From Bacillota bacterium (GTDB taxonomy: Bacteria; Bacillota; Clostridia; Christensenellales; Aristaeellaceae): a stretch of DNA of 22,602 bases. Position 1 is the stretch's first letter. Each line of letters opens with the position of its first letter. A program made the position numbers and the translations under genes. The stretch spans positions 1 to 22,602 of the forward strand of contig JAEVYX010000108.1 in NCBI GenBank assembly GCA_023392515.1, given 5' to 3'. Of this stretch, positions 15,457 to 22,602 are shown in pieces. Below the pieces are notes generated by a model. That model was not told where the DNA came from and did no database searches. It was given only the letters and a program-made list of their open reading frames with translations.

Positions 15457-16125
15457 GTGCTTCATTTTCAGCCGATGATGGAAAGCCGCCCCATCCGGGA
15501 AATTGCCTATGAGGTATTAAAGCGCGCTATCATCACCGGGGAAATCCCCGCTGGGGAGCGCATTGTGGAAACGGACTATGCCGAAAGGCTGCATATCAGC
15601 CGCACGCCCCTTCGGGAAGCGCTGCGCAAGCTGGAGCGGGACGGCCTGGTGGAATATGTTTTGCGCCGGGGCGTTGTGGTGCGGGCCTTTACCATTGCGG
15701 ACGTGGATGAAATCTACACCATCCGCAACGCGCTGGAAATGCTGACGCTGCCCGCCGTTGTGAAAAATGTAAAGGACCAGGATATTGCGCAGCTGAGGGA
15801 AAAGCTTCAAAAAATGGACGAGGCCATGGCAAAGGGGGATATGGAAAGCCTGTCCCACCTGGCCCGCGCCTTTCATGGGCAGATTACCCACCTTTCCAAC
15901 CAGACCCGCATCTTGCGGGTGATTGAAAGCCAGGATGAGTACATCACCCGCTTTTCCGCCATGAGCATTGCCCAGGAAACCCGCCGCCCCCAGGCCCACC
16001 AGGAGCACCATCAAATTGTGGAATACCTGGAAAAAAGGGACTTGGAGAATCTTCAACTCCTGATGAAAAGCCACATCGAGCGCAGCAAGGAAAACTGCCT
16101 GGCCGCGTTAAGCCAGAAAAAGTAA
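15457..16125 (+). CDS. GntR-family regulator (FCD/FadR subfamily)
   Basis: DNA-binding regulator of 222 residues. A winged helix covers about residues 10-75 (ETDYAERLHISRTPLREAL is the recognition region). An all-helical FCD ligand domain follows, with histidines in AFHGQ, AHQEHHQ and KSHIERS that in this family usually bind a metal near a carboxylate effector. The frame runs upstream to an ATG at 15415, but that codon lies in the promoter's -10 region. GTG at 15457 sits eight bases after AAAGGAG and is preferred. The PHP phosphatase gene follows after 52 bp, so it probably heads an operon. The effector is unknown. Confidence 0.9.
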   Translation: MLHFQPMMESRPIREIAYEVLKRAIITGEIPAGERIVETDYAERLHISRTPLREALRKLERDGLVEYVLRRGVVVRAFTIADVDEIYTIRNALEMLTLPAVVKNVKDQDIAQLREKLQKMDEAMAKGDMESLSHLARAFHGQITHLSNQTRILRVIESQDEYITRFSAMSIAQETRRPQAHQEHHQIVEYLEKRDLENLQLLMKSHIERSKENCLAALSQKK

Positions 16126-16146
16126 ACGGATACGTAAGGCAATTAC

Positions 16147-16170
16147 CCCTCCGGCCTAACCGCCGGGGGG
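16147..16170 (+). other. Hairpin between gntR and the PHP gene
   Basis: CCCTCCGGC (16147-16155) pairs with GCCGGGGGG (16162-16170) over 9 bp with one T-G wobble. No T-run follows. The right arm covers the G-rich stretch that would serve as ribosome site for the ATG at 16178, so it may damp translation of that start. Confidence 0.55.
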
Positions 16171-16177
16171 ATTCAAT

Positions 16178-16987
16178 ATGAAAAGGGGCTCTTTATTACT
16201 TATGAAAGCGAATTATCATACCCATACCACCAGGTGCCAGCATGCCCAGGGAACCGACGAACAGTACATTTTATCCGCTATAAAAGCAGGCTTTGATATC
16301 CTCGGCTTTGCGGACCATACGCCATGGCCCTATAAAAGCGGGTTTGTATCCGATATCCGCATGGGCGTAAACGAGCTGCCCGGCTATGCTGCCTCCATCT
16401 CCGGGCTTCGGGAAAAATACCGGGGTGAAATAAATGTTTTTCTGGGGCTTGAATGCGAATACTTTCCTCGGTACATGGGCTGGCTGAAGGAAGCGAAGGC
16501 AGCGTACGGCCTTGATTATATCATTTTCGGTGCCCATTATTACGACACCGAGGAAGAATCGCCCTATGTGGGCACGGCCTGCGTGGATAATGCCATGATG
16601 TTCCGCTATGCCGATACGTGCGTGGCGGGGATGGATACGGGGCTTTATACCTACCTTGCCCACCCGGACCTCTTTATGCGCCACAGGCGCAAATGGGATG
16701 CGGACTGTGAGGCGGTTTCCCGGGCCATTTGCCAAAAAGCCCTGGATATGCACCTGCCCTTGGAATATAATCTAAATGCCGATGTTTTGCGGCTGGACAA
16801 GGGTATAAGCGGTTTTCCCCGTCTGGAATTCTGGGCGGTGGCGGCGCAAACGGGCAATGACGTCATCATTGGGTACGACGCCCACCAGCCATCCATGTTG
16901 GAAAACAGCATGGCGGAAAACAGAATCAGGGATGCGCTGTCTGGCCTTCATATTAAGCCCATGGATGATTTGCCGTATTTAAGATAA
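16178..16987 (+). CDS. PHP-domain phosphatase, histidinol-phosphatase (HisK/HisJ) like
   Basis: Polymerase-and-histidinol-phosphatase fold enzyme, 269 residues, the usual length. Metal ligands are visible in order: HTH (14-16), QH (His22), ADH (Asp46, His47), the Glu of GLECEYF, the His of GAHYYD, the His and Asp of LAHPD, and GYDAH near the end. Close relatives remove phosphate from histidinol phosphate, but no histidine-synthesis gene is nearby, so another sugar or nucleotide phosphate is possible. Two starts are possible: ATG at 16178 (used) and ATG at 16202, which gives MKANYHTHT, the more typical N-terminus. Neither has a strong ribosome site. It is likely transcribed with gntR and the oligoendopeptidase, whose gene begins 42 bp later. 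Confidence 0.88.
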   Translation: MKRGSLLLMKANYHTHTTRCQHAQGTDEQYILSAIKAGFDILGFADHTPWPYKSGFVSDIRMGVNELPGYAASISGLREKYRGEINVFLGLECEYFPRYMGWLKEAKAAYGLDYIIFGAHYYDTEEESPYVGTACVDNAMMFRYADTCVAGMDTGLYTYLAHPDLFMRHRRKWDADCEAVSRAICQKALDMHLPLEYNLNADVLRLDKGISGFPRLEFWAVAAQTGNDVIIGYDAHQPSMLENSMAENRIRDALSGLHIKPMDDLPYLR

Positions 16988-17029
16988 CGATTGATACAAA
17001 AGACAAACCGGAAAACAAGGAGGAGCATT

Positions 17030-18778
17030 ATGAGGTGGGACCTTTCCGTCCTCTACAGCGGTTTTCAAGACCCGGCTTTCAAGCAGGATATGGCTTCCCT
17101 GAAGGAGCATATCGAAAAAACCCGGCGCATTCTGGCGGATGGGGGAGACGCCCTTTTCGTTCTGGAAAATGCCGTTACGGAGCTTTCCGCCCTGACGGAA
17201 AAAGAGGAGAAGCTTCTCAACTACACCTATCTGGTGCTTTCGGTGGAGGCAGAAAACGAACAGGCCGCCGCCGCGCTGGACCCGCTGCTTACCCTGCAGG
17301 TGGATATTGCGCAGCTCCATTATTCCCTCAGCCGCTTCCTGGGTGGCATCGAAAGTCTCGAGCCGCTTATGGAAAAAAGCGAGCGCCTTCGCGCCCATGG
17401 CTTTTTCCTTCAGGAGCTGAAAGAAAAATCCGCCCATTTGATGCCCAAGGAAATTGAAAGCTGGATGCTTCGCATGTCCCTCACCGGCGGGGAAGCCTTT
17501 TCCCAATTACGGGACAAGCTGGAGGCCACGCTGACCGTGGACCTGCACGGAGAACAGCTTCCCTTATCCGCCGTGCGGGCCAAGGCCTATGACAAGGACC
17601 CCCTGATGCGCAAAAGCGCTTACGAGGCGGAGCAGGCCGCGTACCCCAAGGTGGAGCTTTCCGTGGCCGCATGCCTGAACAGCATCAAGGGCGAGGCCCG
17701 TACCATGGCCGAAGCCCGGAAGTTTGACAGCGTGCTGGACTGGACGCTGAACGAATCCCGCATGGACCGGGAAACGCTGAATGCTCTGTGGACCGCGGTG
17801 AAAGAAGCCCTTCCGGCCTTCCGCCGCTATTTGAAGGCCAAGGCCCGCTTCCTGGGCCATGCGGACGGCCTTCCCTTCCATGATTTGATGGCCCCTGTGG
17901 GCAGAAGCAGCCGCACGTTTTCCTTGCCGGAAGCCCGGGAATTTCTGATTTCAGCGCTGGGCCAGTTTTCGCCGGAAATGGGGGAATTTATCGGGAAGGC
18001 CTTTGATGAGCGGTGGCTGGATGTGGAGCCGCGCCCCGGCAAGCAGGGCGGCGCTTTCTGCGCCTCTGTCCACAGCCTGAATATCAGCCGGATTCTTTCC
18101 AATTTTGCCGGCAGCTTTTCCGATGTTAGCACCCTGGCCCATGAACTGGGGCACGCCTGGCACGCAAGGTGCATGGAAGGCCTGCCCATACTGATGACCG
18201 AAACCCCCATGCCACTGGCGGAAACGGCTTCTATCTTCAACGAGACGCTGCTTAACCATATCGTTATGAAAACCGCCACCAAGGAGGAGGCCTTTACCCT
18301 CCTGGAGGCGGATTTGATGGAAAGTACCCAGACGGTGGTGGATATCTACGGCCGGTTCCTGTTCGAATCGGAGGTCATCGAAAGCCGGGCTGACCATTCC
18401 CTCAGCGTCAATGAACTCAAGGACGCCATGCTTCGGGCCCAAGAGGCAAGTTACGGCGACGGCCTTTCAAAGGATGTCCGCCATCCCTACATGTGGGTTT
18501 GCAAGGGCCATTACTACAGCCCCAGCCTTCACTTTTACAACTTCCCCTACGCCTTTGGCCTGCTCTTTGGCAAGGGGATCTTCTCCCAGTACCTGAAAAA
18601 AGGGAAATCCTTTGTGCCTACATACAATAAGCTCCTGCGCTCCTGCGGCAGCGGTACAGTGGCCCAGGTGGCCGCAAGCGTAGGCATTGATGTGCGCAGC
18701 GTGGATTTCTGGCGCGGTTCCCTTGCCGTCATTGCCGCCGAAGCAGACCGCTTTGCCGGGCTGTGCGAAGAGCAGTAA
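17030..18778 (+). CDS. M3-family oligoendopeptidase (PepF-like)
   Basis: Zinc metallopeptidase that cleaves short peptides, probably in the cytoplasm since no signal peptide is seen. At 582 residues it fits the M3B oligoendopeptidase clade. The catalytic motif is HELGH (371-375), with the third zinc ligand probably Glu398 in LAETASIF. The C-terminal region contains GHYYSPSLHFYNFPYAFG, typical of the substrate-binding lobe. The frame is open to 16991, but ATG at 17030 has AAGGAGG six bases upstream and gives the standard start MRWDLSVLY. It is the last gene of a probable gntR-PHP-pepF operon. A structured repeat begins 9 bp after its stop and ends in a T-run. Confidence 0.93.
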   Translation: MRWDLSVLYSGFQDPAFKQDMASLKEHIEKTRRILADGGDALFVLENAVTELSALTEKEEKLLNYTYLVLSVEAENEQAAAALDPLLTLQVDIAQLHYSLSRFLGGIESLEPLMEKSERLRAHGFFLQELKEKSAHLMPKEIESWMLRMSLTGGEAFSQLRDKLEATLTVDLHGEQLPLSAVRAKAYDKDPLMRKSAYEAEQAAYPKVELSVAACLNSIKGEARTMAEARKFDSVLDWTLNESRMDRETLNALWTAVKEALPAFRRYLKAKARFLGHADGLPFHDLMAPVGRSSRTFSLPEAREFLISALGQFSPEMGEFIGKAFDERWLDVEPRPGKQGGAFCASVHSLNISRILSNFAGSFSDVSTLAHELGHAWHARCMEGLPILMTETPMPLAETASIFNETLLNHIVMKTATKEEAFTLLEADLMESTQTVVDIYGRFLFESEVIESRADHSLSVNELKDAMLRAQEASYGDGLSKDVRHPYMWVCKGHYYSPSLHFYNFPYAFGLLFGKGIFSQYLKKGKSFVPTYNKLLRSCGSGTVAQVAASVGIDVRSVDFWRGSLAVIAAEADRFAGLCEEQ

Positions 18779-18787
18779 TGAAGTTAT

Positions 18788-18943
18788 GGGGCTGTCGAAT
18801 TAGTTGTATAGTATCATAGTCATTCAAGAGCATGGTTCCGAAGGTTTCCAATGGGCGATCGGAAAGCCCTTTGGTCGCGCCCTCAGGCGAGAAATCTTTC
18901 CTCTTGAATAACTCTATGCACTATATGCTTTTCTGACAGCCTC
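18788..18943 (+). repeat. Structured repeat element, copy 2
   Basis: Same orientation and architecture as 11166-11326. The outer ends GGCTGTC (18790-18796) and GACAGCC (18935-18941) pair. TATAGT (18807-18812) pairs with ACTATA (18920-18925). ATTCAAGAG (18822-18830) pairs exactly with CTCTTGAAT (18901-18909). The core hairpins are CCAATGGGC/GCCCTTTGG (18848-18874, one mismatch, the same 9-base loop) and GCC/GGC extended outward (18875-18892, CTCA loop). TTCCGA (18836-18841) complements TCGGAA in the loop (18859-18864). Eight T at 18946-18953 follow the outer stem, so this copy may also act as terminator for the oligoendopeptidase gene. The arms share little sequence with copy 1 yet stay complementary. 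Confidence 0.85.
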
Positions 18944-19006
18944 TCTTTTTTTTGCTCATTTCCAGGCTATCCAGGCGGATACGCTGTATAATCCACTGTA
19001 TGCGGC

Positions 19007-19035
19007 TTGCCTAAACGCGGCAGCTTCGGTATAAT
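19007..19035 (+). promoter_or_regulatory. fhs promoter
   Basis: TTGCCT (19007-19012), 17 bp, perfect TATAAT (19030-19035), 36 bases before the fhs ATG. The promoter shape matches the one at 8725-8753. Confidence 0.75.
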
Positions 19036-19071
19036 GTGGATAATGTGTAACCATGGAAAGGTCGTGAATGC

Positions 19072-20742
19072 ATGGCAACGGACCTGTCTATCGCCCGGGC
19101 TGCCCGTCCCAAGCCCATTCTGGAGATCGCGGAGAAAGCCGGTTTTGCACCGGAAACCTTATCCCCCTATGGCAAACTGGTGGCCAAGGTGGACAATGGC
19201 GTTTACGCTACCCTGCCCCGAAGGGGGCGGCTCATACTGGTAACGGCCATCAATCCCACCCCTGCAGGGGAGGGGAAAACCACCGTCAGCGTAGGCCTGG
19301 CCGATGGCATGACAGCTACCGGCAGATCGGCCATGCTGGCCTTGCGGGAGCCTTCCTTGGGCCCGGTTTTCGGCATGAAGGGGGGCGCAACCGGGGGCGG
19401 TTATGCCCAGGTGCTTCCCATGGAAGCCATCAACCTGCACTTTACCGGGGATTTGCATGCCATCACAGCCGCCAATAACCTTCTGGCAGCCATGATAGAT
19501 AACCATATCCAGCAGGGCAACGCCTTGCATATCGACCCCAGGCAGGTCACCTGGCGGCGCTGCATGGACGTGAACGACCGGCAATTGCGCAGCATTGTAT
19601 CCGGCCTTGGCGGCAAGGGGAACGGCATGCCCAGGGAAGACGGTTTTGATATTACCGCCGCCAGCGAAGTGATGGCGGTATTCTGCCTGGCCGCAGATTT
19701 GAAGGATTTGAAAGAACGGCTGGCCCGGATCGTTGTGGCCCGCACGTATGAGGGCACTTCTGTGACCGCTGGGGACCTGAAAGCCCAGGGCGCCATGGCC
19801 GCGCTTTTGCGGGATGCCCTTATGCCAAACCTGGTGCAGACCATTGACGGCACCCCCTGCCTGATGCACGGCGGGCCTTTTGCCAACATTGCCCACGGCT
19901 GCAACAGCCTGATTGCCACCCGCACGGCGCTGAAAATGGCGGACTATGTGGTGACGGAGGCAGGCTTCGGCGCAGACCTTGGCGCGGAAAAGTTTTTGGA
20001 TATCAAGTGCCGCATGGGCGGCCTGTGGCCCCATTGCATTGTACTGGTGGCGACCGTAAGGGCGATCAAGCACCATGGGGGCTGCGAAAAAGAAGCCCTT
20101 TCCGCAGAAAACCTTGATGCTCTTCAAAAGGGCATGAAAAACCTGTTTGCCCACCTTGACCATATGCAAAACGTATGGCACCGGCCTGTGGTGGTGGCCA
20201 TCAACCGCTTCCACACCGATACCCAGGCGGAGATCGACCTGCTGCGTGAAACGGTAAGCGGATATAAAGTTCCCTGCGAGGTGTGCGATGCCTGGGCGCT
20301 GGGCGGAAAGGGCGCCATGGCCCTGGCGGATGCGGTTTGTGCCGCCTGCGATCCCGCGCCCGATCCGGTTCCTTCTTATACCTATCCCGACGCGCTGCCT
20401 TTGGAGGATAAAATCCGGGCGGTGGCGCAAAAAATCTATGGGGCGGCGGATGTTGCCTTTGGCCCGGGCGTGCTTTCCCAGCTGCAAAAATTGAATCTGG
20501 AAGGCTGCGGAAGCTATCCCGTATGCATTGCGAAAACCCAGTATTCCCTTTCCGACAATCCCAAGCTCCTGGGCGCGCCCTCCGGATTCACCCTTGCGGT
20601 GCGCAGCGTGCGCCTGTCGGCGGGGGCCGGGTTTGTCGTGGCCTTTGCGGGGGATATTATTGCCATGCCGGGGCTGCCCAAGGTGCCTGCGGCGGTGAAC
20701 ATTGATGTGGATGAACAGGGTGAAATCACCGGGCTATTTTAA
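19072..20742 (+). CDS. fhs: Formate-tetrahydrofolate ligase
   Basis: Makes 10-formyltetrahydrofolate from formate, ATP and tetrahydrofolate, feeding one-carbon metabolism and, in acetogens, the methyl branch of the Wood-Ljungdahl pathway. At 556 residues it is full length. Seen: the ATP loop TPAGEGKTT (63-71), the signature VFGMKGGATGGGYAQVLPM, DLHAITAANNLLAAMIDNHI, and LSDNPKLLGAPSGF near the C-terminus. The ribosome site (GGAAAGG) is modest. It has its own promoter, and the Lrp regulator gene starts 20 bp after its stop, so the three genes to 22435 are probably one operon. No other one-carbon gene is visible in the window. Confidence 0.97.
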   Translation: MATDLSIARAARPKPILEIAEKAGFAPETLSPYGKLVAKVDNGVYATLPRRGRLILVTAINPTPAGEGKTTVSVGLADGMTATGRSAMLALREPSLGPVFGMKGGATGGGYAQVLPMEAINLHFTGDLHAITAANNLLAAMIDNHIQQGNALHIDPRQVTWRRCMDVNDRQLRSIVSGLGGKGNGMPREDGFDITAASEVMAVFCLAADLKDLKERLARIVVARTYEGTSVTAGDLKAQGAMAALLRDALMPNLVQTIDGTPCLMHGGPFANIAHGCNSLIATRTALKMADYVVTEAGFGADLGAEKFLDIKCRMGGLWPHCIVLVATVRAIKHHGGCEKEALSAENLDALQKGMKNLFAHLDHMQNVWHRPVVVAINRFHTDTQAEIDLLRETVSGYKVPCEVCDAWALGGKGAMALADAVCAACDPAPDPVPSYTYPDALPLEDKIRAVAQKIYGAADVAFGPGVLSQLQKLNLEGCGSYPVCIAKTQYSLSDNPKLLGAPSGFTLAVRSVRLSAGAGFVVAFAGDIIAMPGLPKVPAAVNIDVDEQGEITGLF

Positions 20743-20762
20743 ATGAAAGGGAGTTATGCGCC

Positions 20763-21254
20763 ATGCAAACGCTGCAAATGAGCCTTTTGGAAATCTTGAG
20801 GGAGGACTGCCGCATCCCCCTGGAAAAGCTGGCCGTTATGACCGGCTCCACCTTGGAGGAAGTGGCCGCCGCCATTACCGATATGGAAAAGCGGCGGGTG
20901 ATCCTGCGCTACGCACCGGTGATCAACTGGGATATGACCGACCGGGAACGGGTGGAGGCCATGATTGAAGTCCGGGTCACGCCCCAGCGGGACATGGGCT
21001 TTGATGCCGTGGCCGCCCGGATCTACCGCTTTGAAGAGGTGAAAAGCGTCTATCTCATGAGCGGCGCTTACGACCTGCTGCTTCTGGTGGAAGCGCCCAC
21101 CTTAAAGCAGCTTGCCTTCTTTGTCAGCGAAAAGCTGAGCCCCCTGGAAATGGTAACGGGCACCGCCACCCATTTTGTGCTGAAGCGGTATAAATCCGAA
21201 GGCATCGTGTTTGATACGGAGCGTTCGGACCGCAGATTGGTGGTTTCGCCATGA
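20763..21254 (+). CDS. Lrp/AsnC-family transcriptional regulator
   Basis: A 163-residue regulator with an N-terminal helix-turn-helix (about 5-50) and a C-terminal RAM effector-binding domain (about 63-140, with the stretch VYLMSGAYDLLLLVEAPT). The family senses amino acids. The ATG is preceded by AAAGGGAG nine bases upstream. Its stop overlaps the aminotransferase start by 4 bp (ATGA), implying coupled translation. The pair resembles yugG-yugH of Bacillus, in which an Lrp protein precedes a class I aminotransferase, so it probably controls amino-acid metabolism and perhaps fhs. Confidence 0.92.
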   Translation: MQTLQMSLLEILREDCRIPLEKLAVMTGSTLEEVAAAITDMEKRRVILRYAPVINWDMTDRERVEAMIEVRVTPQRDMGFDAVAARIYRFEEVKSVYLMSGAYDLLLLVEAPTLKQLAFFVSEKLSPLEMVTGTATHFVLKRYKSEGIVFDTERSDRRLVVSP

Positions 21255-22435
21255 GCGTTGACTATACAAAATATCTCAATCCCCGGGTTGCCGCCGTGCC
21301 GCCCAGCGGCATCCGCGCCTTTTTTGATATTGTGGCCACAATGCCCGAGGCCATTTCCCTGGGCGTAGGCGAGCCGGATTTTATTACGCCCTACCATATT
21401 AGAAATGCGGCCATCAACAGCATTGTGGACGGGGAAACGCAGTATACCTCCAACTGGGGGCTACTCTCGCTGCGCAAGGAAATATCCCTGTACCTGAAAG
21501 GCCGCTATCAGCTTTCCTACGACCCGAAATCGGAAATCCTGGTCACCGTCGGGGCCAGCGAGGCTATTGATATCGCTTTGCGCGCCCTGATCTGTGAAGG
21601 GGATGAGGTGCTGGTGCCTCAGCCCAGCTATGTGAGCTACAGCCCCAGCGTGCTTTTCGCAGGGGGGAATCCCGTGGCGGTTGTAACCGACAGCACCACG
21701 GATTTCAGGCTTACGGCCAAGGCGGTTCGCGACGCGATGACAAACAAAACCAAGGCGCTGATTCTGCCCTATCCCAACAATCCCACCGGCGCCATCATGG
21801 AAAAGGCCGACTTGGAAGAATTGGCAAAGGTGGTTCGGGAAACAGGCCTTATCGTAATAAGCGATGAAATTTACAGCGAGCTGAATTACGCGCCCCAGCC
21901 CCATGTCAGCTTTGCCAGCCTGCCGGACATGTGGGATTATACGATCACCATCAACGGTTTCAGCAAGGCCTTCGCCATGACAGGGTGGCGCATGGGCTAT
22001 GTGTGCGCCCCCGGGCCGCTGGTGGATGTCATGATGAAAATTCACCAGTATTCCATCATGTGTGCGCCCCGGCAGGGCCAGGTGGCCGCCGAGGAGGCGC
22101 TGCGGGCTGGACGGGAAAATGGATATGAAGACGTTTTAGTTATGCGCCGCAGCTATGACCGCCGGCGCAGGCTGATGGTGGATGCGTTTACCGCCATGGG
22201 CCTGGAATGCTTCGAGCCTTTGGGCGCGTTTTACGTGTTCCCGTCCATCCGCAAAACGGGGCTGACCAGCGAAACCTTCTGCCGCCGCCTGCTTACCGAA
22301 AAGCAAGTGGCCTGCGTGCCGGGCACAGCCTTTGGGCAAAGCGGCGAGGGACATATCCGCTGTTGTTATGCCACCGCTTTGGACAAGCTAAACATTGCCC
22401 TGAACCGCATGGAGGATTTTTTGCAGACCCTGTAG
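21251..22435 (+). CDS. Class I/II pyridoxal-phosphate aminotransferase (YugH-like)
   Basis: Cytoplasmic aminotransferase of 394 residues. The cofactor-binding set is complete: PNNPTG (175-180), SDEIYSEL with Asp205, and the Schiff-base Lys239 in INGFSKAFAMTGWRMGY. A C-terminal arginine in GHIRCCYA probably binds the substrate carboxylate. It is closest in pattern to the PatA/YugH aromatic or branched-chain group; the preferred amino acid cannot be read. It overlaps the Lrp gene by 4 bp and has only a weak ribosome site of its own, so translation is probably coupled. Confidence 0.93.
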   Translation: MSVDYTKYLNPRVAAVPPSGIRAFFDIVATMPEAISLGVGEPDFITPYHIRNAAINSIVDGETQYTSNWGLLSLRKEISLYLKGRYQLSYDPKSEILVTVGASEAIDIALRALICEGDEVLVPQPSYVSYSPSVLFAGGNPVAVVTDSTTDFRLTAKAVRDAMTNKTKALILPYPNNPTGAIMEKADLEELAKVVRETGLIVISDEIYSELNYAPQPHVSFASLPDMWDYTITINGFSKAFAMTGWRMGYVCAPGPLVDVMMKIHQYSIMCAPRQGQVAAEEALRAGRENGYEDVLVMRRSYDRRRRLMVDAFTAMGLECFEPLGAFYVFPSIRKTGLTSETFCRRLLTEKQVACVPGTAFGQSGEGHIRCCYATALDKLNIALNRMEDFLQTL

Positions 22436-22504
22436 CTGCATGAAAATGGCTCCTTAGCCCGTTCTATGGGTAAAAACCCTATTGTTACCACGGAGGAATG
22501 TTGT

Positions 22505-22602
22505 ATGCGTCGTTTGTTTTCCGGGATTGTGGCCTTGTGTATGCTGATTGCCCTGGGTGCCCTGGCGGAGGAGGATGTCTCCTACCTGGAGATGCTCAAT
22601 CC
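22505..22602 (+). CDS. Start of a secreted protein (cut by window edge)
   Basis: The first 32 residues are visible: a positively charged start, a hydrophobic stretch and an ALA/EE signal peptidase I-type cleavage site at about residue 21. GGAGG eight bases upstream supports the ATG. The mature sequence shown is too short to assign a family. Confidence 0.7.
   Translation, partial: MRRLFSGIVALCMLIALGALAEEDVSYLEMLN

Noticed and set aside
18954..19071. Possible tetrahydrofolate riboswitch before fhs
   Set aside because: The fhs promoter leaves a leader of only about 30 nt, too short for such an aptamer, and no matching motif was seen.
19159..20487. Open frame of 442 codons on the - strand across fhs
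   Set aside because: Antisense to a complete, highly conserved fhs; the composition follows from GC-rich third positions.
1..22602. tRNA, rRNA, CRISPR arrays and complete insertion sequences
   Set aside because: Nothing with cloverleaf/CCA features, regularly spaced repeats or a transposase gene was found. The only dispersed repeat is the two-copy structured element.

Overview
This 22.6 kb window looks like a chromosomal segment of a GC-rich anaerobic Bacillota, most likely Clostridia. The pointers are radA beside a YacL-type PIN/TRAM gene, a yugG/yugH-like Lrp regulator and aminotransferase pair, ATP-dependent formate-tetrahydrofolate ligase, an M3 oligoendopeptidase, strong GGAGG ribosome sites, and GTG/TTG starts. 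Species cannot be read from the sequence. The two exported proteins with visible signal peptides (LsrB and the gene cut by the right edge) show signal peptidase I-type cleavage sites rather than a clear lipobox.

Positions 1-8621 hold an almost complete AI-2 (autoinducer-2) uptake and processing locus in the enterobacterial layout. lsrR and lsrK (cut by the left edge) run leftward; lsrA, lsrC, lsrD, lsrB and lsrF run rightward. The transporter LsrACDB brings AI-2 in, LsrK phosphorylates it, phospho-AI-2 releases the repressor LsrR, and LsrF degrades the isomerised product. The 390 bp A+T-rich divergent control region carries two near-consensus promoters and clear palindromes. lsrG is absent after lsrF; instead there is an intrinsic terminator, a new promoter and a sugar-phosphate isomerase/epimerase-like TIM-barrel gene followed 26 bp later by glmM. 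LsrB keeps four of the six classical AI-2 contact residues and differs at the other two.

Positions 11152-14257 contain a 161 bp structured repeat, then leftward yacL-like and radA genes. Neither disA (usual between radA and yacL) nor cdaA (usual before glmM) is present here. Positions 14258-18778 run rightward: a membrane-anchored metallophosphoesterase-like protein with altered catalytic motifs, then a probable gntR - PHP phosphatase - oligoendopeptidase operon. A second copy of the structured repeat follows. Positions 19007-22435 hold fhs, an Lrp/AsnC regulator and a class I aminotransferase, and the window ends in the start of a secreted protein.

The best candidate for something undescribed is the pair of repeats at 11166-11326 and 18788-18943. 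Both are long imperfect hairpins closing on a conserved core with two inner hairpins. The arms have diverged while staying complementary, one inner stem shows a compensatory base-pair change, and a possible pseudoknot is kept. This suggests a structured RNA or a MITE-like element under structural constraint. No tRNA, rRNA, CRISPR array or complete insertion sequence was seen.
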